A DNA stretch of 64,000 nt from an uncultured Acetatifactor sp. (GTDB lineage Bacteria > Bacillota > Clostridia > Lachnospirales > Lachnospiraceae), in assembly GCA_910585805.1 (NCBI GenBank), contig CAJUFB010000010.1:1-64000 (forward strand), in the 5' to 3' direction. The notes under the pieces were generated by a model. The model saw only the letters and a program-made list of their open reading frames with translations, searched no databases and had not been told where the DNA came from. A program made the translations under genes and the position numbers. Within the stretch, counting starts at the first letter, position 1; the number at the start of each line of letters is the position of its first letter. Below, in pieces: positions 8,045 through 17,243 of the stretch.

Positions 8045-8106
8045 CCACTTTCTCTCTCAGTAATTGTGCTTCCTGATCCTTACTTATCCTCAAATATACC
8101 GCAGAC

Positions 8107-8643
8107 TTATACCAGCTCCAGAATAACTTCCATAGCGGCATCGCCCTTACGGGGACCAATCTTGACGATTCTGGTGTAGCCGCCCTTGCGGTCCGCATAC
8201 TTCGGTCCATATTCCTCAAAAAGCCTGGCAACCAGGTCCACTTCCTTTGTGTTGCGCTTTCTTCCCGCAACTTCCGCAGGTACCTCCACAACGGGATACA
8301 GTACACTTAATATCTTACGTCTCACATGCATCCTGGAAGGCTGATCCTTCTTGATCTCCTTCTCAACGGTCTCATATTTGGTTACTTTTTTGCCGTCTAC
8401 CACTTCCTTTACGCGCTTGCCGTCCTTATCCTTTACAGGGACCTTAGCGCTTACGGTTACGGTATCATAGTTATCTCTCTCCCTGACAGCCATGGCGATC
8501 AGCCCTTCGGCAATCTTCTTTACTTCCTTGGCTCTCGCCTCAGTGGTAACGATTTTTCCGTGCTGCAGTAATGCTGTCACCTGATTTCTCAGCAATGCCT
8601 TCCTCTGTGAGGAGGTTCTTCCAAGTTTTCTGTACTTTGCCAT
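8107..8643 (-). CDS. rplQ: Ribosomal protein L17 (bL17), long form
   Basis: Large-subunit protein near the exit tunnel. The N-terminal 60 residues (MAKYRKLGRTSSQRKALLRN onward) and the C-terminus are typical. At 178 residues it is 50 or more longer than the usual form because of a charged insertion around residues 62-105 rich in Lys, Val and Glu. I believe such insertions occur in Lachnospiraceae L17. It is the last gene of the alpha operon. Confidence 0.95.
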   Translation of the reverse strand: MAKYRKLGRTSSQRKALLRNQVTALLQHGKIVTTEARAKEVKKIAEGLIAMAVRERDNYDTVTVSAKVPVKDKDGKRVKEVVDGKKVTKYETVEKEIKKDQPSRMHVRRKILSVLYPVVEVPAEVAGRKRNTKEVDLVARLFEEYGPKYADRKGGYTRIVKIGPRKGDAAMEVILELV

Positions 8644-8789
8644 GATCTTTTATTTTCCTTTCTCTTTTTATACTGCATCCGGCCACGCTCTTTGGACTTA
8701 CTTACCGAATGCCGGCAGCTTCCAGCCGCCTTCCAGAGATGAACCGCAAGCGCCCTCATTGGACTTACCGCCTGCGGAATATCTTGCTT

Positions 8790-8896
8790 CAAATTGCATG
8801 TTTCCGGAAAAATGCCCGCGCTTTGGGCATTCTTCTGTGTGAAACTTAGGTCTTCTTAACGGGCGTACTTTGACCGCTTAGAAAATCTTTTCACAC
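8790..8896. repeat. Ribosomal-operon hairpin element H1, directly after rpoA
   Basis: GTGTGAAA (8837-8844) pairs with TTTCACAC (8889-8896), enclosing a second imperfect stem around GGGCGTACTTTGACCGC. A further hairpin ending ATGCCC/GGGCAT lies at about 8799-8830. The element ends 1-2 nt from the rpoA stop codon. The same layout recurs at 10726-10784, 20960-21019 and 26187-26247. Confidence 0.65.
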
Positions 8897-8897
8897 T

Positions 8898-9854
8898 TCA
8901 CTCTTCGCTGGGATTCAGCTGCAGACCAAGTTCTTTCAATTTGGCCAATACTTCTTCCAGTGACTTCCGGCCCAGATTACGAACCTTCATCATATCCTCT
9001 GAAGTTCTGTTACACAATTCTTCCACCGTATTGATACCGGCCCTCTTCAAGCAGTTAAAGGAACGGACAGAAAGTTCCAGCTCATCAATGCTCATTTCAA
9101 GAACTTTCTCCCTCTCATCGTCCTCTTTCTCCACCATGACCTCTGCGGTCTTGGCGTTTTCGGACAGATCAATGAAAAGACTTAAATGTTCACTCAGCAC
9201 CTTTGCGGCAAGGCTGACTGCCTCGTCCGGAACCAGGGTACCGTTCGTAAACACATCGAGCGTCAGCTTATCGTAATCCGTAATCTGACCCACGCGGGTA
9301 TTCTCCACCGTTACATTTACTCTTTCAACCGGTGTGTAAACGGAATCAATCGCAATCACACCAATCGGTAAATCCTCGTGTTTGTTCTTCTCGGCACTTA
9401 CATAACCACGGCCTCTGGTAATGGTAAGTTCAATATAGAGCTTCGCATCCTTGCCGCTCAGCGTGGCAATTACCAGATCCGGGTTCAAAATCTCGATATC
9501 TTGATCCACCTGGATATCAGAAGCATGTACGATGCCTTCCCCTTCATATTCGATATATGCGGTTTTGGCTTCATTGGTCTCGCTGTTGTTCTTGATGGCA
9601 AGGCTCTTAAGGTTCATGACAATCTCCGTCACGTCCTCCTTCACCCCGGGAATGGCGCTGAACTCATGAAGAACACCCTCCACTTTGATCTGACTTACCG
9701 CTGCTCCGGGCAGAGAAGAAAGCATGATCCTCCTCAGGGAATTACCGAGAGTGATACCATAGCCTCTTTCCAGAGGTTCGACTACAAACCTGCCATACTT
9801 CTTGTCTTCTGAAATCTCGGCAACCTCAATATTTGGTCTTTCAAAATCAAACAC
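8898..9854 (-). CDS. rpoA: RNA polymerase alpha subunit
   Basis: The start is GTG at 9854 (VFDFERPNIEV) behind a strong AAGGAGG, giving 318 residues; an ATG frame extends upstream without a better site. The N-terminal assembly domain has YGITLGNSLRRIMLSSLPG. The C-terminal domain carries RSFNCLKRAGINTVEELC and KVRNLGRKSLEEVLAKL, the promoter and activator contact surface. It follows rpsD as in other alpha operons. Confidence 0.97.
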   Translation of the reverse strand: MFDFERPNIEVAEISEDKKYGRFVVEPLERGYGITLGNSLRRIMLSSLPGAAVSQIKVEGVLHEFSAIPGVKEDVTEIVMNLKSLAIKNNSETNEAKTAYIEYEGEGIVHASDIQVDQDIEILNPDLVIATLSGKDAKLYIELTITRGRGYVSAEKNKHEDLPIGVIAIDSVYTPVERVNVTVENTRVGQITDYDKLTLDVFTNGTLVPDEAVSLAAKVLSEHLSLFIDLSENAKTAEVMVEKEDDEREKVLEMSIDELELSVRSFNCLKRAGINTVEELCNRTSEDMMKVRNLGRKSLEEVLAKLKELGLQLNPSEE

Positions 9855-9962
9855 TCGAATACCCTCCTTTTTGATGTTATACATTACAATGAAAAAGAGC
9901 CACATTTTTCATTGCATAAAGGAAGTGTCTGTCGACAATTCCTTCGACACAAGCACTCCAAA

Positions 9963-9996
9963 GCCATATATCTCCGCCATCCGGAAGATATATGGC
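9963..9996. repeat. Hairpin after rpsD
   Basis: GCCATATATCT pairs perfectly with AGATATATGGC around a GC-rich loop in the rpsD-rpoA spacer, about 20 nt after the rpsD stop. No T-run follows on the minus strand, so read-through into rpoA is expected. Confidence 0.55.
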
Positions 9997-10014
9997 CTCA
10001 GAGGCCAGCAGGGC

Positions 10015-10608
10015 TTACTTGGAGTACAACTCGACAATAAGCATTTCATTTACAGGAACATCAATCATCTCTCTGGTGGGAAGGTTCTTGATACTTCCCT
10101 TTAATCCTTCGATATCAACATCCATCCATTCCGGCACCAATCTGCCGCCGGTCACTTCAACGATGTCTTTATACCTCTGCAGAGACCTTGCTTTCTCGCT
10201 GATCTCGATCACATCGCCTGCCTTGATCAAATAAGAAGGAATATTCACCATCTTGCCGTTTACCAATACATGCTTGTGGCCTACAACCTGTCTTGCCTCT
10301 CTTCTCGTCCTGGCAAACCCCATCCTGAATATTACATTATCAAGTCTTCTCTCCAACATAATCATCAGGTTTTCACCGGTCATGCCCTTCATTCTGTCTG
10401 CCTTATTGTAATAATTACGGAAAGGCTTCTCCAGAACGCCGTAGATAAACTTTGCTTTCTGCTTCTCACGGAGCTGCAGGCCATACTCACTGACCTTCTT
10501 GCCTGCCCTCGCGTTCTGTCTCCTGGACTTCTTGTCATATCCCAGATAAGACGGCTCCAGTCCCAAAGCTCTGCATCTCTTTAATACGGGTACGCGATTT
10601 ACTGCCAT
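10015..10608 (-). CDS. rpsD: Ribosomal protein S4 (uS4)
   Basis: 16S assembly initiator of 197 residues. The start at 10608 (MAVNRVPVLKRCRALGL) follows GGAAGAG; the frame extends 16 codons further without support. The S4 RNA-binding domain contains RLDNVIFRMGFARTRREARQ and GHKHVLVNGKMVNIPSY. It lacks the four-cysteine N-terminal zinc motif, so it is the zinc-free type. Confidence 0.97.
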   Translation of the reverse strand: MAVNRVPVLKRCRALGLEPSYLGYDKKSRRQNARAGKKVSEYGLQLREKQKAKFIYGVLEKPFRNYYNKADRMKGMTGENLMIMLERRLDNVIFRMGFARTRREARQVVGHKHVLVNGKMVNIPSYLIKAGDVIEISEKARSLQRYKDIVEVTGGRLVPEWMDVDIEGLKGSIKNLPTREMIDVPVNEMLIVELYSK

Positions 10609-10725
10609 TGTTACTCTTCCTCTTCTTTCCTGTCTGTTTACAGTGCCTGGCTGCACCTTCTTCCAACAAATTCAATTGATTCCCAATCTGCTTCAACCCG
10701 AATGGATCGCTCTCACGATACTTTC

Positions 10726-10784
10726 GTGCGAAACACATTATTCTCAGGCGGCGTACTTTGGCGCCTTCGAAAAGCGCTTCGCAC
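10726..10784. repeat. Ribosomal-operon hairpin element H2, directly after rpsK
   Basis: GTGCGAA (10726-10732) pairs with TTCGCAC (10778-10784); the inner part has GGCGGCGTACTTTGGCGCC. The end of the outer stem touches the rpsK stop codon. It belongs to the same family as H1, H3 and H4. Confidence 0.6.
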
Positions 10785-11179
10785 TAAACACGGCGTCTCT
10801 TGGGAGGACGGCATCCATTGTGAGGAACAGGTGTTACGTCACGGATGCTGATCACTTCCAGTCCGCATGCGGACAATGCTCTGATCGCGGCCTCACGCCC
10901 TGACCCCGGACCCTTTACAAATACATCTACGGATTTCAGTCCATGTATAAGTGCAGCCTTTGTAGCTGTCTCTGCTGCCATCTGCGCAGCATACGGAGTA
11001 GATTTCCTTGAACCTCTAAATCCCAGACCACCGGCACTTGCCCAGCTCAATGCGTTCCCTTCCGTATCTGTCAGGGTAACGATCGTATTATTAAAAGAAG
11101 ACTGGATATGTGCCTGTCCACGTTCAACGTTTTTCTTAACGCGCTTCTTCGTTACTTTTTTTGCAACCTGTTTAGCCAT
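10784..11179 (-). CDS. rpsK: Ribosomal protein S11 (uS11)
   Basis: Platform protein of 131 residues, family length. Motifs NNTIVTLTDTEGNALSWASA and RDVTPVPHNGCRPPKRRRV are diagnostic. It sits in the order rpsM-rpsK-rpsD-rpoA. Confidence 0.97.
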   Translation of the reverse strand: MAKQVAKKVTKKRVKKNVERGQAHIQSSFNNTIVTLTDTEGNALSWASAGGLGFRGSRKSTPYAAQMAAETATKAALIHGLKSVDVFVKGPGSGREAAIRALSACGLEVISIRDVTPVPHNGCRPPKRRRV

Positions 11180-11224
11180 TTTTAAACTAACCTACTTTCT
11201 CATCTTTTTACAGTTACATGAACC

Positions 11225-11596
11225 TTACTTCTTCTTGTTAGCAACGGTTCTCTTGGGTCCCTTGCGGGTTCTTGCATTGTTCTTGGTGTTCTGACCGCGA
11301 ACAGGCAGTCCCTTACGGTGACGGATCCCCCTGTAGCAGCCGATTTCCTGAAGACGCTTGATGTTCAGAGCAATCTCACGTCTCAGATCACCCTCCACCG
11401 TCACGTTAAGCTTCTCGATAGCTTCCGAAATCCGCTTTACTTCGTCATCGGTAATGTTCCGAACCCTGGTATCAGGATTTACACCAGCCTCTGCCAGGAT
11501 CTTGTTAGAGGTGGTCCTGCCGATTCCGTAGACATAAGTCAGACCGATCTCAATTCGTTTCTCTCTGGGTAAGTCAACACCTGCGATACGAGCCAT
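11225..11596 (-). CDS. rpsM: Ribosomal protein S13 (uS13)
   Basis: Head protein contacting tRNA and the large subunit; 123 residues. MARIAGVDLPREKRIEIGLT at the start and RHRKGLPVRGQNTKNNARTR near the end are typical. First gene of the alpha block after rpmJ, from which it is separated by an unusually long spacer. Confidence 0.97.
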   Translation of the reverse strand: MARIAGVDLPREKRIEIGLTYVYGIGRTTSNKILAEAGVNPDTRVRNITDDEVKRISEAIEKLNVTVEGDLRREIALNIKRLQEIGCYRGIRHRKGLPVRGQNTKNNARTRKGPKRTVANKKK

Positions 11597-11992
11597 TTAC
11601 ATTTCCTCCATTTTCTGCGCACATTCTGGTCTGTTAGGAATTGCCGTAAAAAGCTGATACAACTTCTTCAGGAAAAAGCCTGGAAATATAAAGAGAACGG
11701 CTTTATACTCGTATCAGTTATTTGGAGGCACTCCCTTATTATGCGCATTTCCTGTTACTAATTGATTGGGGCCTTCACCCAATCGGACGCTTGTCTGATC
11801 CTATCCGATCTTTCCAGAACAAACTAAATCTTTTCATCCTGGTATCAAGAAGTAATCTCCAGCAAGCTCTATCCCGGTTTTATGATAATCAATGCACAGT
11901 AATTCATTTACCGGCATTGGTTCAGCCGCACATATAACGGGACAAGAACTCACATAGCTTACTCTGTGCCTCAGCACAGCGGCAAGCGGTGA
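11597..11992. repeat. Long rpmJ-rpsM spacer: dispersed repeat U2 plus hairpins
   Basis: This 396-bp gap holds no gene. 11631-11682 is copy U2 of the dispersed repeat. CTGATAC (11654-11660) pairs with GTATCAG (11711-11717), with a covarying counterpart at 4724-4789. Further hairpins: GATTGGG/CCCAATC (11764-11784) and CTGTGC/GCACAG (about 11965-11980), the last just after the rpmJ stop. The spacing is far longer than is usual inside this operon. Confidence 0.55.
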
Positions 11993-12106
11993 TTATCCCT
12001 GTCTCTGCTTATGCTTCGGATTCTCACAGATTACTCTGATGCGTCCTTTTCTCTTGATGATCTTACATTTTTCGCACATTGGCTTTACTGATGATCTAAC
12101 CTTCAC
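11993..12106 (-). CDS. rpmJ: Ribosomal protein L36 (bL36), zinc-binding form
   Basis: 37 residues starting at a GTG behind AAAGGAGGG. The C-x2-C...C-x4-H ligands are in CEKCKII and VICENPKHKQRQG, so this is the zinc-containing paralogue. It lies between infA and rpsM. Confidence 0.95.
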   Translation of the reverse strand: MKVRSSVKPMCEKCKIIKRKGRIRVICENPKHKQRQG

Positions 12107-12279
12107 GTTAAACCCTCCTTTCAAAAAAGACCGTCTTGTATTATAACATAAGGGGGTTTGTTTTGCAACCCCCCATTTACACAATTTTTCTGATATTTTC
12201 GGCCTTTGCTACTGTTCACGGCCCTGCCGAGAACAGTAAACGTCCTTTACCGCACTTTTTCCGCAGCGGCGTCCGCGCT

Positions 12280-12498
12280 CTATTTGTCTCTCCAGATAAT
12301 ACGTCCCTTGCTCAGATCATACGGCGACAGCTCCAGCGTCACCCTGTCCCCCGGAAGGATACGGATAAAATTCTGGCGAAGCTTGCCGCTGATGTGTGCC
12401 AGCACCCTGTGGCCGTTCTCCAGTTCCACCTGGAACATGGTATTGGGCAGCTTCTCTACGACTACACCTTCAATTTCAATTACATCACTTTTAGACAT
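12280..12498 (-). CDS. infA: Translation initiation factor IF-1
   Basis: 72-residue S1/OB-fold protein starting MSKSDVIEIEGVVVEKLPN behind GGAGG. It binds the 30S A-site during initiation. The rpmJ-infA spacer carries a CTGTTC/GAACAG hairpin (about 12214-12240). Confidence 0.97.
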   Translation of the reverse strand: MSKSDVIEIEGVVVEKLPNTMFQVELENGHRVLAHISGKLRQNFIRILPGDRVTLELSPYDLSKGRIIWRDK

Positions 12499-12561
12499 AT
12501 ATTTCCTCCATTTACAGTTCCGTATATGCTGTTTTACAATTCCGCGCATGTCCGCAGCCGC

Positions 12562-12840
12562 TCAGCCGCTCTGCTGAATATGAGCCTGCTTCATATACTG
12601 CTTCAGCGCATGCTTTATCTCTTCCCCATATACTTTTTCTCCGCCAAGCAGCCTGGCGCGCAGATCGTGGTCCACATAAGTATTTATCGGCTGAATATGT
12701 TTCCTGCGCTTTTTTTTCGGCTTATCGGGCGGACGCAAGTCTCCGTCACACAGATAAACATCGTCGTCCTTCTGTGCTACAATAACATAGAGCCGATCCT
12801 TGTCATGCCCGGCTCTGGATGTCGCCAGCTGTCCTATCAT
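12562..12840 (-). CDS. KOW-domain RNA-binding protein (L14e-like)
   Basis: 92-residue basic protein. The N-terminal 45 residues (IGQLATSRAGHDKDRLYVIV) resemble the KOW-type fold of the L14e-like proteins that many Clostridia encode between map and infA. A poly-basic KPKKKRRKH stretch follows. The exact role, ribosome-associated or not, is unknown; the call rests on motif and position. Confidence 0.75.
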   Translation of the reverse strand: MIGQLATSRAGHDKDRLYVIVAQKDDDVYLCDGDLRPPDKPKKKRRKHIQPINTYVDHDLRARLLGGEKVYGEEIKHALKQYMKQAHIQQSG

Positions 12841-12871
12841 ATCTGTCTCCTGTCACTGCCTGCTGCCTTTC

Positions 12872-13624
12872 TCAATACATGGTCAGAATCTCAGGCTCGC
12901 CGTCCGTGATCAGGATCGTATTCTCATAATGCGCTGAAAGCGAACCATCTTCCGTCACCACAGTCCAGTTGTCATCCAGCCATTCCACATCGGCCCTGCC
13001 CATGTTGATCATGGGTTCAATGGCAAGCGTCATTCCCGGCCGGAGTTTTGGCCCACGCTTCAACTGTGCAAAATTCGGAACCTGGGGATCCTCGTGAAGC
13101 CTTGTACCCACGCCATGCCCCACCAGTTCCCGCACAATACCGTAATGATATGGCTTCACATAAGATGCGATGGCATTTGATATGTCAAAGAGATGATTCC
13201 CGGCTTTTGCCATCTTTATACCTGCGAAAAAGCTTTCTCTGGTCACGTCAATAAGCTGCTGCGCTTCCGGGGTGATCTTTCCCACCGCATGGGTCCTGGC
13301 CTGGTCTGAATGATATCCTTTATAGATCATCCCGGCGTCCAGACTGACAATATCCCCTTCCTGAAGTATCCGCCTCTTATTGGGTATGCCATGTACCACC
13401 TCATCATTGACGGATATGCAGATGCTTGCCGGATATCCATTATAATGGAGGAAATTGGGGATCCCTCCCAGCTTGCGTATCAGGCTGTCCCCTTTGATGT
13501 CTATCTCTCTGGTCGATATCCCGGGACGGATAAATTCTTCCAGCTCCTTATGCACAAGAGCCAGCCGCCTGCAGGATTCTCTGATCAGCTTAATCTGTTC
13601 CTCTGTCTTTATTATTATCGCCAT
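12872..13624 (-). CDS. map: Methionine aminopeptidase, type I
   Basis: Removes the initiator Met from nascent proteins; 250 residues. Metal ligands are visible as the Asp in IVSLDAG, the Asp in YHSDQARTHAVG, the His in VGHGVG, and the Glu residues in LAIEPM and HYENTI. No N-terminal SEC-C zinc extension. It follows adk by 15 bp in the usual adk-map-infA order. Confidence 0.96.
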   Translation of the reverse strand: MAIIIKTEEQIKLIRESCRRLALVHKELEEFIRPGISTREIDIKGDSLIRKLGGIPNFLHYNGYPASICISVNDEVVHGIPNKRRILQEGDIVSLDAGMIYKGYHSDQARTHAVGKITPEAQQLIDVTRESFFAGIKMAKAGNHLFDISNAIASYVKPYHYGIVRELVGHGVGTRLHEDPQVPNFAQLKRGPKLRPGMTLAIEPMINMGRADVEWLDDNWTVVTEDGSLSAHYENTILITDGEPEILTMY

Positions 13625-13639
13625 AACAAAATATCTTCC

Positions 13640-14281
13640 CTATCCCAGAATATCCGTGATGGCATGGAATACATCCTGCATTTCCAGTGTTCCGTCCACG
13701 GTCTTCAAGATGTCCTTCCGGGTATAATACTCTATCAGGGGCTGAGTCTGGTCATGGTACACTTTCAGACGGTTCTGCACCGTCTCGGGTCTGTCGTCGT
13801 CCCGAAGCACCAGCTCACTGCCGCAGGTATCGCATACGCCCTCCTGCTTCGGCGGTATATGCTCGATATGGTAAGTTGCGCCGCATTTCAGACATGCGCG
13901 TCTCCCTGACATTCTTTTCACGATGTTCTCATCGGGAACATCCACATCCACCGCATAGTCAATCTTCTCGTTCAGCTTCTCCAAAGCCTCATCCAGCACC
14001 TCGGCCTGAGGGATGGTCCTTGGGAATCCGTCCAGCACATAACCGTTCTTACAGTCGTCCTGGGCAACTCTGTCCAGAAGGATCTTCACTGTCAGCTCAT
14101 CCGGAACCAGAAGTCCCTGATCCATATACTGCTTTGCCTCCCTGCCAAGCTCTGTCCCGTTCTTGATATTCGCCCGGAAAATATCTCCGGTTGACACATG
14201 GGGAATCCCGTATTTCTCAGCGATCATTTTCGCCTGGGTTCCCTTGCCGGCGCCAGGCGCGCCCAACATGATAATCTTCAT
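13640..14281 (-). CDS. adk: Adenylate kinase with zinc LID
   Basis: Interconverts AMP, ADP and ATP. The start at 14281 (MKIIMLGAPGAGKGTQAKM) gives 214 residues. The P-loop is GAPGAGKGT; the LID domain (about 126-163) carries a Cys4 zinc site in CLKCGATYH and CDTCGS. Normally it directly follows secY; here a large secreted-protein gene and a dedicated promoter separate them. Confidence 0.96.
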   Translation of the reverse strand: MKIIMLGAPGAGKGTQAKMIAEKYGIPHVSTGDIFRANIKNGTELGREAKQYMDQGLLVPDELTVKILLDRVAQDDCKNGYVLDGFPRTIPQAEVLDEALEKLNEKIDYAVDVDVPDENIVKRMSGRRACLKCGATYHIEHIPPKQEGVCDTCGSELVLRDDDRPETVQNRLKVYHDQTQPLIEYYTRKDILKTVDGTLEMQDVFHAITDILG

Positions 14282-14386
14282 CTTCCTGCCTCTTTCCTGT
14301 TTCAACTTAACCAAACTGCTATCCTATTTCACTCCGCCCGGCAGCTGTTCGGATATCTCCTTACCAAAAGCCGGTTTCCATGAAAA

Positions 14387-14436
14387 GCGGTCTGCCCGGC
14401 AAATGCCTTAGATCGTGAGTCTATACTGCAGACCGC
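14387..14436. repeat. Long-loop hairpin in the adk leader
   Basis: GCGGTCTGC (14387-14395) pairs perfectly with GCAGACCGC (14428-14436) in the roughly 175-nt leader between the adk promoter and its start. No T-run follows. CTGCAGACCGCC also appears in the palindrome at 57217, so the sequence may derive from the same repeat. Confidence 0.45.
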
Positions 14437-14460
14437 CGTTACGCCATTTGTTCCTAAGTC

Positions 14461-14489
14461 ATTGTACCTATTTTCTATGGAATTTGCAA
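14461..14489 (-). promoter_or_regulatory. Promoter of the adk-map-infA-rpmJ-alpha unit
   Basis: TTGCAA (14484-14489), 17-nt spacer, TACAAT (14461-14466) on the minus strand. It restores transcription downstream of the inserted secreted-protein gene. An AT-rich palindrome immediately upstream (about 14491-14510) may end that gene. Confidence 0.7.
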
Positions 14490-14525
14490 TATTTTTATAA
14501 TAAAAATATAGAAAAAAGCCTGCTC

Positions 14526-17099
14526 TTATCTGTTGATAAAAAGCTGTGTCCAATAATGCCCGTAAACAGTATTCGCATTATAGTGGTATCCCACCCCGAT
14601 ATGCGTGAAATTACCCAATATATTGGCACGATGCCCGGAACTGCTCATCCATCCGTTCACTACGTTTTCCGGCGAATTATACCCGGCAGCAATATTCTCC
14701 CCTGCGCCTCTGCGTTCCACGCCATTTTCATCCAGAGCGGTGAAGCAGCTTGTCCCGTTGGGTCTGGTATGAGAAAACTGCGTGATCAGCTCCTGAGCCC
14801 GTGTCTCTGCTGCCCGCTGCACCCGCATGGTCACTCTGAGTTCAGCCAGACCTGCCTTTGCCCGCTCACTGTTTACCAGATTCACCACTGCCATGGCATT
14901 GCTGCCGATCACATTCTCCAGTTCACCCTGGTAGACACCGGTATCCACATGGAACACCTGCTCTGCACCCTCTATGGTGACCACATCCTTCGCCATGGTG
15001 CCATAGACCGGATCAAAATAGTAACGTTGGCCGTTCTGCTCGCTCCATCCCTTGACCATATGGCCTGCGGCATCGTAGCGTACCCACTTTCCGATACCGT
15101 CTGCCTCTTCTGCCCAGGGACCTGCCTCTGATTCCTGATAGACATCTTTGGAAACCGCCTTCCTGCCCCCGTTTACGGAATCCAGCCAATACCAGGCTCT
15201 CGACCCAGAATCATAGATTTCCTTGCCGCGTCCCTCAAGGCCCTGACGGATACCGCCTTCATACCAGTACTCCGCTCCGTTTATGGTTACCCACTTTTTA
15301 TCCGCGGCTATCCCGGTAACAGGATCAAAATAACAGAGCGTTCCGTCTATCACCACGTTTCCCTTTGCCATGGTGCCATAGACAGTGTCATAATAATATG
15401 TACCCTTGGAATTGGTATACCATCCTTTTACCATATGACCATTTTCGTCATAACGTACCCATTTGCCGGTACCGCTCACTTTATTTTCCGCCCAGACTCC
15501 GGCATTGGATTCCTGGTATACTTCCTTGTTCATCGCTTTCCTGCCGCCGCTTACAGAATCCAGCCAGTACCAGGCCTTTGAAACAGGATCGTAAATCTCC
15601 TTACCGCGTCCTTCCGTTCCCTGCTTTACACCATTTTCATACCAGTACTCCACTCCGTTTTCCACTACCCAGCCGTTGCGCTTCACCGGCTCTTCGGTGG
15701 GCCTGGCGGCCGGGTCCTCTGTGGGCCCTGCCGTAGGTTTCGTTCCCGGTTCCATTGTAGGCCTTATTTCCGGGTTCTCTGCAGGGCCTGCTGTAGGTTC
15801 CACTCCCGGTTTCTCTGTAGGCACGGCTGTAGGTTCCGCCGGCCTGTCGGTTGCGCCCCAGGCAAGAGGATATCGACCGTTCTTATCAAATTTATTCCGT
15901 GCAAGCTCAGGATATGCAAATGTATGAGCTGAATCATTTGACCAGTCGCCGGATGTTATATGACTATCCTCAAATGATACCTGCGCAAAATTCTGCGGCA
16001 GGGTCGTTCCTCCTACCAAAAAGAAATCATCCCGGATCTCTTTTTGGTCATCCCATGTAACATCCACCGCATACCACATATTATCGGGCATCTTCACATA
16101 ATTCCACATATGCGCCCCTTTTGAAGAGGAATCCGGACTGCTGCCCGCAAGTCCCTCTACCAGAACACAGGGAATATCATAGCTGTCACACAATACCTTA
16201 AATGCCCTGGCATAGCCGGCGCACACTGTTGAAACGCTCCCACCGCCGCCATATGGATAAAATGCACTGTATGCTGTCTGATAATATGAATTCTGCTCTT
16301 CATCATATCTGTTTTCGGCGGCATTATAATTGTATGCGACCGTTTCACAGAGATAATCGTGAATAGCCTTTACCCGTGTCTCATAGTATTGCGCCGTGGC
16401 TGCACTCACTCTCGCATTAATGGCATTCTTTGCCCTGGCAACCGCATATTCCATTCCCTCCGGATCTCCATGCTCATATCCTGTCTCCAGTTTAAACGGA
16501 ACCTTTGACAATACCAGGCTGAACGTTCCGTCCGCTTCCGGAGAAATATTCCGCGCCTGATACCCGTAATTGGTCTCCACATGGGAAATCCATGACATTT
16601 CAGGATGATCCGCCTGCAATGCCGCAAGCGCAGGATATATGTAATCATGCAGATCTGCCATTATCCTGCCCTCACTATCCTCTGACAATGTCAGCTGGTC
16701 ACCATTTGTTGTACCTGTAAGCCCGGTATATCTGCGCGCCTTCTCCGGGATCATCTCGATCAGATCTACTTCTTTGCCATGTCCGCCCTCACTGTATACA
16801 GTGCGCAGATTGGAATAAATTTTCTGAGAAACTTCATCCAGCTGGTCATAATAGCTTGTCTTAAATCCCGCATTGGGACGAATGCTGTAAACAGATATCT
16901 CCGGAACGACATCATTCAGGTCGCCGGCCTTCAGATATCCTGCTTCCGGCTGAACAAGGTACAGTTCATTCTCAGTGCTCACAGAATTATCTGCGCCGCC
17001 CGGTTCCCCGAACGCAGTTTCGGCATATACACCAAAAGATGCCGACGTGACCGTCAGCACTGCTGCCAGCAATCCTGCCAAAGCTTTTTTCAGCCTCAT
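14526..17099 (-). CDS. Secreted transglutaminase-like / cell-wall-binding-repeat / CAP-domain protein
   Basis: Exported surface protein of about 857 residues. A signal peptide covers the first 30 (LAGLLAAVLTVTSASFGVYA). A transglutaminase-like domain around 180-400 keeps the Cys-His-Asp triad in TVCAGYARAFKVL, GAHMWNYVKM and WYAVDVTWDD. A Pro/Thr linker follows (about 415-475). Then come two copies of a roughly 124-residue module rich in Trp, Tyr and Gly (NGVEYWYENG, AWYWLDSV, KGWY), like cell-wall-binding repeats. The C-terminal 130 residues are a CAP/SCP domain (NLVNSERAKAGLAEL, AGENIAAGY, SGHRANILGNF, HYWTQLF). The ATG at 17099 has AGGAGG at 9 nt; one at 17105 is too close. It sits between secY and adk with its own promoter. 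Confidence 0.85.
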   Translation of the reverse strand: MRLKKALAGLLAAVLTVTSASFGVYAETAFGEPGGADNSVSTENELYLVQPEAGYLKAGDLNDVVPEISVYSIRPNAGFKTSYYDQLDEVSQKIYSNLRTVYSEGGHGKEVDLIEMIPEKARRYTGLTGTTNGDQLTLSEDSEGRIMADLHDYIYPALAALQADHPEMSWISHVETNYGYQARNISPEADGTFSLVLSKVPFKLETGYEHGDPEGMEYAVARAKNAINARVSAATAQYYETRVKAIHDYLCETVAYNYNAAENRYDEEQNSYYQTAYSAFYPYGGGGSVSTVCAGYARAFKVLCDSYDIPCVLVEGLAGSSPDSSSKGAHMWNYVKMPDNMWYAVDVTWDDQKEIRDDFFLVGGTTLPQNFAQVSFEDSHITSGDWSNDSAHTFAYPELARNKFDKNGRYPLAWGATDRPAEPTAVPTEKPGVEPTAGPAENPEIRPTMEPGTKPTAGPTEDPAARPTEEPVKRNGWVVENGVEYWYENGVKQGTEGRGKEIYDPVSKAWYWLDSVSGGRKAMNKEVYQESNAGVWAENKVSGTGKWVRYDENGHMVKGWYTNSKGTYYYDTVYGTMAKGNVVIDGTLCYFDPVTGIAADKKWVTINGAEYWYEGGIRQGLEGRGKEIYDSGSRAWYWLDSVNGGRKAVSKDVYQESEAGPWAEEADGIGKWVRYDAAGHMVKGWSEQNGQRYYFDPVYGTMAKDVVTIEGAEQVFHVDTGVYQGELENVIGSNAMAVVNLVNSERAKAGLAELRVTMRVQRAAETRAQELITQFSHTRPNGTSCFTALDENGVERRGAGENIAAGYNSPENVVNGWMSSSGHRANILGNFTHIGVGYHYNANTVYGHYWTQLFINR
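15045..15680. repeat. Two-copy 124-residue module repeat within the surface protein gene
   Basis: About 15048-15300 and 15420-15672 encode near-parallel segments, offset about 372 bp, each with VEYWYENG or AEYWYEGG, GREKIYD-like, AWYWLDSV and KWVRYD blocks. This looks like an in-frame duplication of a wall-binding module. Confidence 0.65.
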
Positions 17100-17145
17100 A
17101 ATCATTTTCCTCCTGTTACATTATTGTAAAATTGAACCTTTATTT

Positions 17146-17174
17146 ACTGTACCACATAATAAATGGTTTGGCAA
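17146..17174 (-). promoter_or_regulatory. Promoter of the transglutaminase/CAP gene
   Basis: TTGCCA (17169-17174), 17-nt spacer, TACAGT (17146-17151) on the minus strand, about 45 bp before the start codon. Confidence 0.55.
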
Positions 17175-17243
17175 ACTTTTTATTCTTCTGCCGGCTTTGA
17201 GGCCATAATTTATGTTACTGCTCGCGGCGGCATCAGGTGAACC